DNA of 64,000 nt from assembly GCA_003243275.1 (NCBI GenBank), contig QFQR01000007.1, forward strand, positions 62,001 through 126,000, written 5' to 3'. The stretch comes from Leifsonia xyli (GTDB taxonomy: Bacteria; Actinomycetota; Actinomycetes; Actinomycetales; Microbacteriaceae). The position numbers and the translations under genes were made by a program. Below are positions 61,015-64,000 of this stretch, in pieces. Every line of letters begins with the position of its first letter. The first letter of the stretch is position 1. The notes beneath the pieces were generated by a model that was given only the letters and a program-made list of their open reading frames with translations, had not been told where the DNA came from and ran no database searches.

Positions 61015-63741
61015 CTAGCTCTCGCCGCCCGCGGATCCGGTCGTGCCGGCCGTCACGTCGTGCAGCTTGTACTTGTCGATCGCCTGCAGCACGTAGGCCG
61101 GGTCGACCTGTCCGCGACGCGCGAGCGACTGCAGGGTGCGCACCACGAGCGACGGGCCGTCGATCTTGAAGAACCGGCGTGCGGCTGCCCGGGTGTCGCT
61201 GAAGCCGAAGCTGTCGGCACCGAGTGTCGCGTACTCGCCGGGCACCCACGCGCGGATCTGGTCGGGCACGGCGTGCATGTAGTCGGTCACCGCGAGGAAC
61301 GGACCCTCGGCACCGCTGAGCTTCTGCCAGACGTAGGGCACCTGCGGCTGCTTCGTCGGGTTGAGGAAGTTGTGCTCGTCGGCGGCGACGCCGTCGCGGC
61401 GCAGCTCGTTCCAGGAGGTGACGCTCCACACATCCGCGGCGACGCCCCAGTCCTTGGCGAGCAGCTCCTGGGCTTCGAGCGCCCACGGTACGGCGACACC
61501 GGAGGCGAGCAACTGGGCCTTCGGGCCGCCGATCGTGGCGTCCTTGAGCTTGTAGATGCCCCGGAGCAGTCCGTCGACGTCGAGGTCCTCGGGCTGGGCC
61601 GGCTGAACCACGGGCTCGTTGTACACGGTGAGGTAGTACATGACGTTCGGATCCGGGTGCTGGCCCCCGTACATCCGCTCGAGGCCCGCGCGCACGATGT
61701 GCCCGATCTCGTAGCCGTAGGCGGGGTCGTAGGCGACGACCGCTGGGTTGGTGGAGGCGAGCAGCGGCGAGTGCCCGTCGGCGTGCTGCAGGCCCTCGCC
61801 GGTGAGCGTGGTGCGACCCGCGGTGGCTCCGATGATGAAGCCGCGCGCCATCTGGTCGCCCGCCGCCCACATCGCGTCTCCCGTGCGCTGGAAGCCGAAC
61901 ATCGAGTAGAACACGTAGACCGGGATGAGCGGCTGGCCGTGCGTCGAGTACGAGGTGCCGATCGCGGTGAACGCGGCGAAGGCACCGGCCTCGTTGATGC
62001 CGACGTGCACGATCTGGCCCTGCGGGCTCTCCTTGTAGGCGAGCAGCAGCTCCCGGTCGACCGAGGTGTAGTGCTGGCCGTTGGGGTTGTAGATCTTCGC
62101 CGTCGGGAAGTAGGCGTCCATGCCGAAGGTGCGCGCCTCATCCGGGATGATCGGCACGATCCGCTGCCCGATGCCCGGATCCTTCAGCAGATCCTTGAGC
62201 AGGCGGGCGAACGCCATCGTGGTGGCGACCTCCTGCTTGCCGGAGCCCTTCTTCGCGATCTCGTAGGCGCCGTCGGAGGGCAGCGCCAGGTCGACGTGGG
62301 TCGTGCGACGCTCCGGCAGGTAGCCGCCGAGCTCGCGGCGGCGCTCCTGCAGGTACTGGATCGCCGGATCCGACTCGCCGGGGTGGTAGTACGGCGGCAG
62401 GTACGGGTTCTCCTCGAGCTGCGCGTCGGTGATCGGGATGCGGAGCTCGTCACGGAACTGCTTGAGGTTGTCGAGCGTGAGCTTCTTCATCTGGTGGGTC
62501 GCGTTGCGGCCCTCGAAGCTCTTGCCGAGGCCGTAGCCCTTGATGGTCTTCGCGAGGATGACGGTCGGCTGGCCCTCGTGCTCGACGGCTGCCTTGAACG
62601 CCGCGTACACCTTGCGGTAGTCGTGGCCGCCGCGCTTGAGGTTCCAGATCTGCTCGTCGCTGAAACCCTCGACGAGCTTCCGCGCCTCGGGGTCGCGGCC
62701 GAAGAAGTTCTCGCGCACGTAGGCGCCGTCCTCGGTCTTGTAGGTCTGGTAGTCGCCGTCGGGGGTGACGTTCATGAGGTTGACGAGCGAGCCCGTCTCG
62801 TCGCGCGCGAGCAGGTCATCCCACTCCCGACCCCAGACGACCTTGATGACGTTCCAGCCCGCGCCGCGGAAGAAGCTCTCGAGCTCCTGGATGATCTTGC
62901 CGTTGCCGCGCACAGGTCCGTCGAGTCGCTGCAGGTTGCAGTTGACGACGAAGGTCAGGTTGTCGAGCTTCTCGTTGGCGGCCCACTGCAGGGCGCCGCG
63001 GCTCTCGACCTCATCCATCTCGCCGTCGCCGAGGAACGCCCAGACGCGGCTGTCGGCGCGGTCGGCGATGCCGCGGTTGGCGAGGTACTTGTTGTTCTGC
63101 GCCTGCCAGATCGCGTTGATCGGGCCGAGTCCCATCGACACCGTCGGGAACTGCCAGAACTCCGGCATGAGGCGCGGATGCGGGTAGGAGCTCAGCCCGT
63201 GCGGGGCACGCGACTTCTCCTGGCGGAAGCCGTCGAGATCCGCTTCGCCGAGACGTCCCTCGAGGAAGGCCCGGGCGTACATGCCGGGGGATGCGTGGCC
63301 CTGGTAGAAGATCTGGTCGCCGCCTGAGGGGTGATCCTGGCCGCGGAAGAACCAGTTGTGTCCGACCTCGTAGAGCGAGGAGCTCGAAGCGTAGGTCGAG
63401 ATGTGCCCGCCGACCCCGATCCCCGGACGCTGTGCGCGGTGCACCGTGATGGCCGCGTTCCAGCGGATCCAGCGGCGGTACTGGCGCTCCAGCTCCTCGT
63501 CGCCGGGGAACGGAGGTTCGTTCTCCGGGGCGATCGTGTTGATGTAGTCGGTGGTCGGCACCATGGGAACCCCCAGGTGCAGATCCTTCGAGCGCTTCAG
63601 CAGGCTCAGCATGATCTCGCGACCGCGCCCGTGACCCTTCTCCGCGACGAGCGCGTCGAGGGATTCCTGCCATTCAGCGGTTTCCTCCGGATCCTGATCG
63701 GTGTTGTTCACCGAGTACGGATCCTGGTCGTTCACCGTCAC
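61015..63741 (-). CDS. aceE: Pyruvate dehydrogenase E1 (homodimeric type)
   Basis: 908 residues, full length. The thiamine diphosphate motif is GDGEMDE (inside WAFLGDGEMDEVESRG); the transketolase-like N- and C-domains follow (TIKGYGLGKSFEGRNATH; RTFGMDAYFPTAKIYNP; ATAGRTTLTGEGLQHADG). It decarboxylates pyruvate to feed acetyl-CoA, close to the fatty acid genes that use it. GTG 63741 is the start; a second GTG two codons later is possible. Confidence 0.96.
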   Translation of the reverse strand: MTVNDQDPYSVNNTDQDPEETAEWQESLDALVAEKGHGRGREIMLSLLKRSKDLHLGVPMVPTTDYINTIAPENEPPFPGDEELERQYRRWIRWNAAITVHRAQRPGIGVGGHISTYASSSSLYEVGHNWFFRGQDHPSGGDQIFYQGHASPGMYARAFLEGRLGEADLDGFRQEKSRAPHGLSSYPHPRLMPEFWQFPTVSMGLGPINAIWQAQNNKYLANRGIADRADSRVWAFLGDGEMDEVESRGALQWAANEKLDNLTFVVNCNLQRLDGPVRGNGKIIQELESFFRGAGWNVIKVVWGREWDDLLARDETGSLVNLMNVTPDGDYQTYKTEDGAYVRENFFGRDPEARKLVEGFSDEQIWNLKRGGHDYRKVYAAFKAAVEHEGQPTVILAKTIKGYGLGKSFEGRNATHQMKKLTLDNLKQFRDELRIPITDAQLEENPYLPPYYHPGESDPAIQYLQERRRELGGYLPERRTTHVDLALPSDGAYEIAKKGSGKQEVATTMAFARLLKDLLKDPGIGQRIVPIIPDEARTFGMDAYFPTAKIYNPNGQHYTSVDRELLLAYKESPQGQIVHVGINEAGAFAAFTAIGTSYSTHGQPLIPVYVFYSMFGFQRTGDAMWAAGDQMARGFIIGATAGRTTLTGEGLQHADGHSPLLASTNPAVVAYDPAYGYEIGHIVRAGLERMYGGQHPDPNVMYYLTVYNEPVVQPAQPEDLDVDGLLRGIYKLKDATIGGPKAQLLASGVAVPWALEAQELLAKDWGVAADVWSVTSWNELRRDGVAADEHNFLNPTKQPQVPYVWQKLSGAEGPFLAVTDYMHAVPDQIRAWVPGEYATLGADSFGFSDTRAAARRFFKIDGPSLVVRTLQSLARRGQVDPAYVLQAIDKYKLHDVTAGTTGSAGGES

Positions 63742-63778
63742 CCTTGACCTCTTCCTGATCGTGTCGTGGCCATCGTCA

Positions 63779-63784
63779 AGTCTA
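63779..63784 (-). promoter_or_regulatory. Candidate -10 (TAGACT) for aceE
   Basis: TAGACT on the minus strand, 37 bases before GTG 63741. No clear -35. Confidence 0.35.
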
Positions 63785-63849
63785 GGCCCGGGTCGCAGTG
63801 CGATTCCTCCATCACCGGGCGGCCGCGGGCGTATCCGCGGGCCGCGGCG

Positions 63850-63855
63850 TAAGAT
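63850..63855 (+). promoter_or_regulatory. -10 element (TAAGAT) for a probable leaderless peroxiredoxin mRNA
   Basis: TAAGAT ends 8 bases before GTG 63864 and no Shine-Dalgarno precedes the start. Confidence 0.45.
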
Positions 63856-63863
63856 CGCTCCTC

Positions 63864-64000
63864 GTGGCTCTGGAGAACGACACGCAGGCTCCCGACTTCG
63901 ACCTGCCCAACCAGTACGGCGAACACATCCGACTGAGCGACTTCCGCGGACGCAAGCCCGTGGCGCTCGTCTTCTTCCCGCTCGCCTTCTCGAGCACGTG
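63864..64000 (+). CDS. ahpE: AhpE-like peroxiredoxin (5' part only)
   Basis: The first 45 codons are visible before the window ends. The sequence has APDFDLPNQYGEHIRLSDF and VALVFFPLAFSST, directly before the peroxidatic Cys codon (the window stops inside it after TG). This is the AhpE-type one-Cys peroxiredoxin layout. It is divergent from aceE. GTG 63864 has no ribosome site and follows a -10, suggesting a leaderless message. Confidence 0.8.
   Translation, partial: MALENDTQAPDFDLPNQYGEHIRLSDFRGRKPVALVFFPLAFSST

Noticed and set aside
1..64000. CRISPR array, rRNA operon, insertion sequence or transposase
   Set aside because: No regularly spaced repeats, rRNA sequence or transposase-like protein was found in any frame; the tRNA-bounded island is the only mobile element supported.

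Overview
The window is GC-rich chromosomal DNA from an actinobacterium, most likely a member of Microbacteriaceae or a close relative. The evidence is strong GC3 bias, many GTG starts, and a pgsA/garA/ftsR cluster. A block matching the Mycobacterium Rv2175c-Rv2188 neighbourhood (fadD15, plsC, aroG, pknL, Rv2175c-like) and a fasR-fabD-fabH-acpP-fabF type II fatty-acid operon point the same way. No mycolate genes are seen.

Positions 1-21800 hold an exopolysaccharide or cell-surface glycan locus. It contains eight glycosyltransferase-type genes, a low-molecular-weight tyrosine phosphatase, a Wzc-like bacterial tyrosine kinase and a Wzy-like polymerase. It also has a Wzx-like flippase, a polyprenyl-phosphate sugar-1-phosphate transferase, a CDP-alcohol phosphotransferase, a Gfo/Idh/MocA dehydrogenase and a TIM-barrel-like protein. 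A lipoprotein and a 1,556-residue secreted PKD/LamG protein sit inside it behind their own promoter.

Positions 22153-45058 are conserved actinobacterial core. In order: a DUF1295 membrane protein, pgsA-like, garA, ftsR, a second MerR regulator with a palindromic operator in front of it, and a ParA-like ATPase. Then pyc, a second MinD/ParA-like ATPase, def, fadD15, a ROK kinase, plsC, aroG, a PASTA Ser/Thr kinase, a LysM protein, an Rv2175c-like DNA-binding protein, a second def, an NIPA-like membrane protein, a GT4 glycosyltransferase and a membrane protein. Kinase and candidate substrates (GarA and the Rv2175c-like protein) lie in the same window.

Positions 45068-48101 are the accessory highlight. 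An intact tRNA-Met(CAT) gene has its last 33 bases plus one further base repeated as a 34-bp direct repeat at 48068-48101. Between the copies is a roughly 3-kb integrated element with only three genes: a DUF5343-type protein, an overlapping SEFIR (TIR-like) protein, and a convergent tyrosine integrase broken by a one-base shift. This looks like a minimal integrative island carrying a candidate two-gene anti-phage module. A tRNA-like fold surrounds the right-hand repeat.

Positions 48118-64000 return to core genes: a mycoredoxin-like protein, a 1,236-residue polytopic protein with a zinc ribbon, DUF1684, a VanZ-like protein, an unusual family A DNA polymerase, DUF3145 and a 50-residue small ORF with a good ribosome binding site. 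The fab operon under fasR, aceE and the start of an AhpE-like peroxiredoxin follow. Several convergent gene pairs are separated by strong perfect hairpins, and a 13-bp hairpin lies between acpP and fabF.
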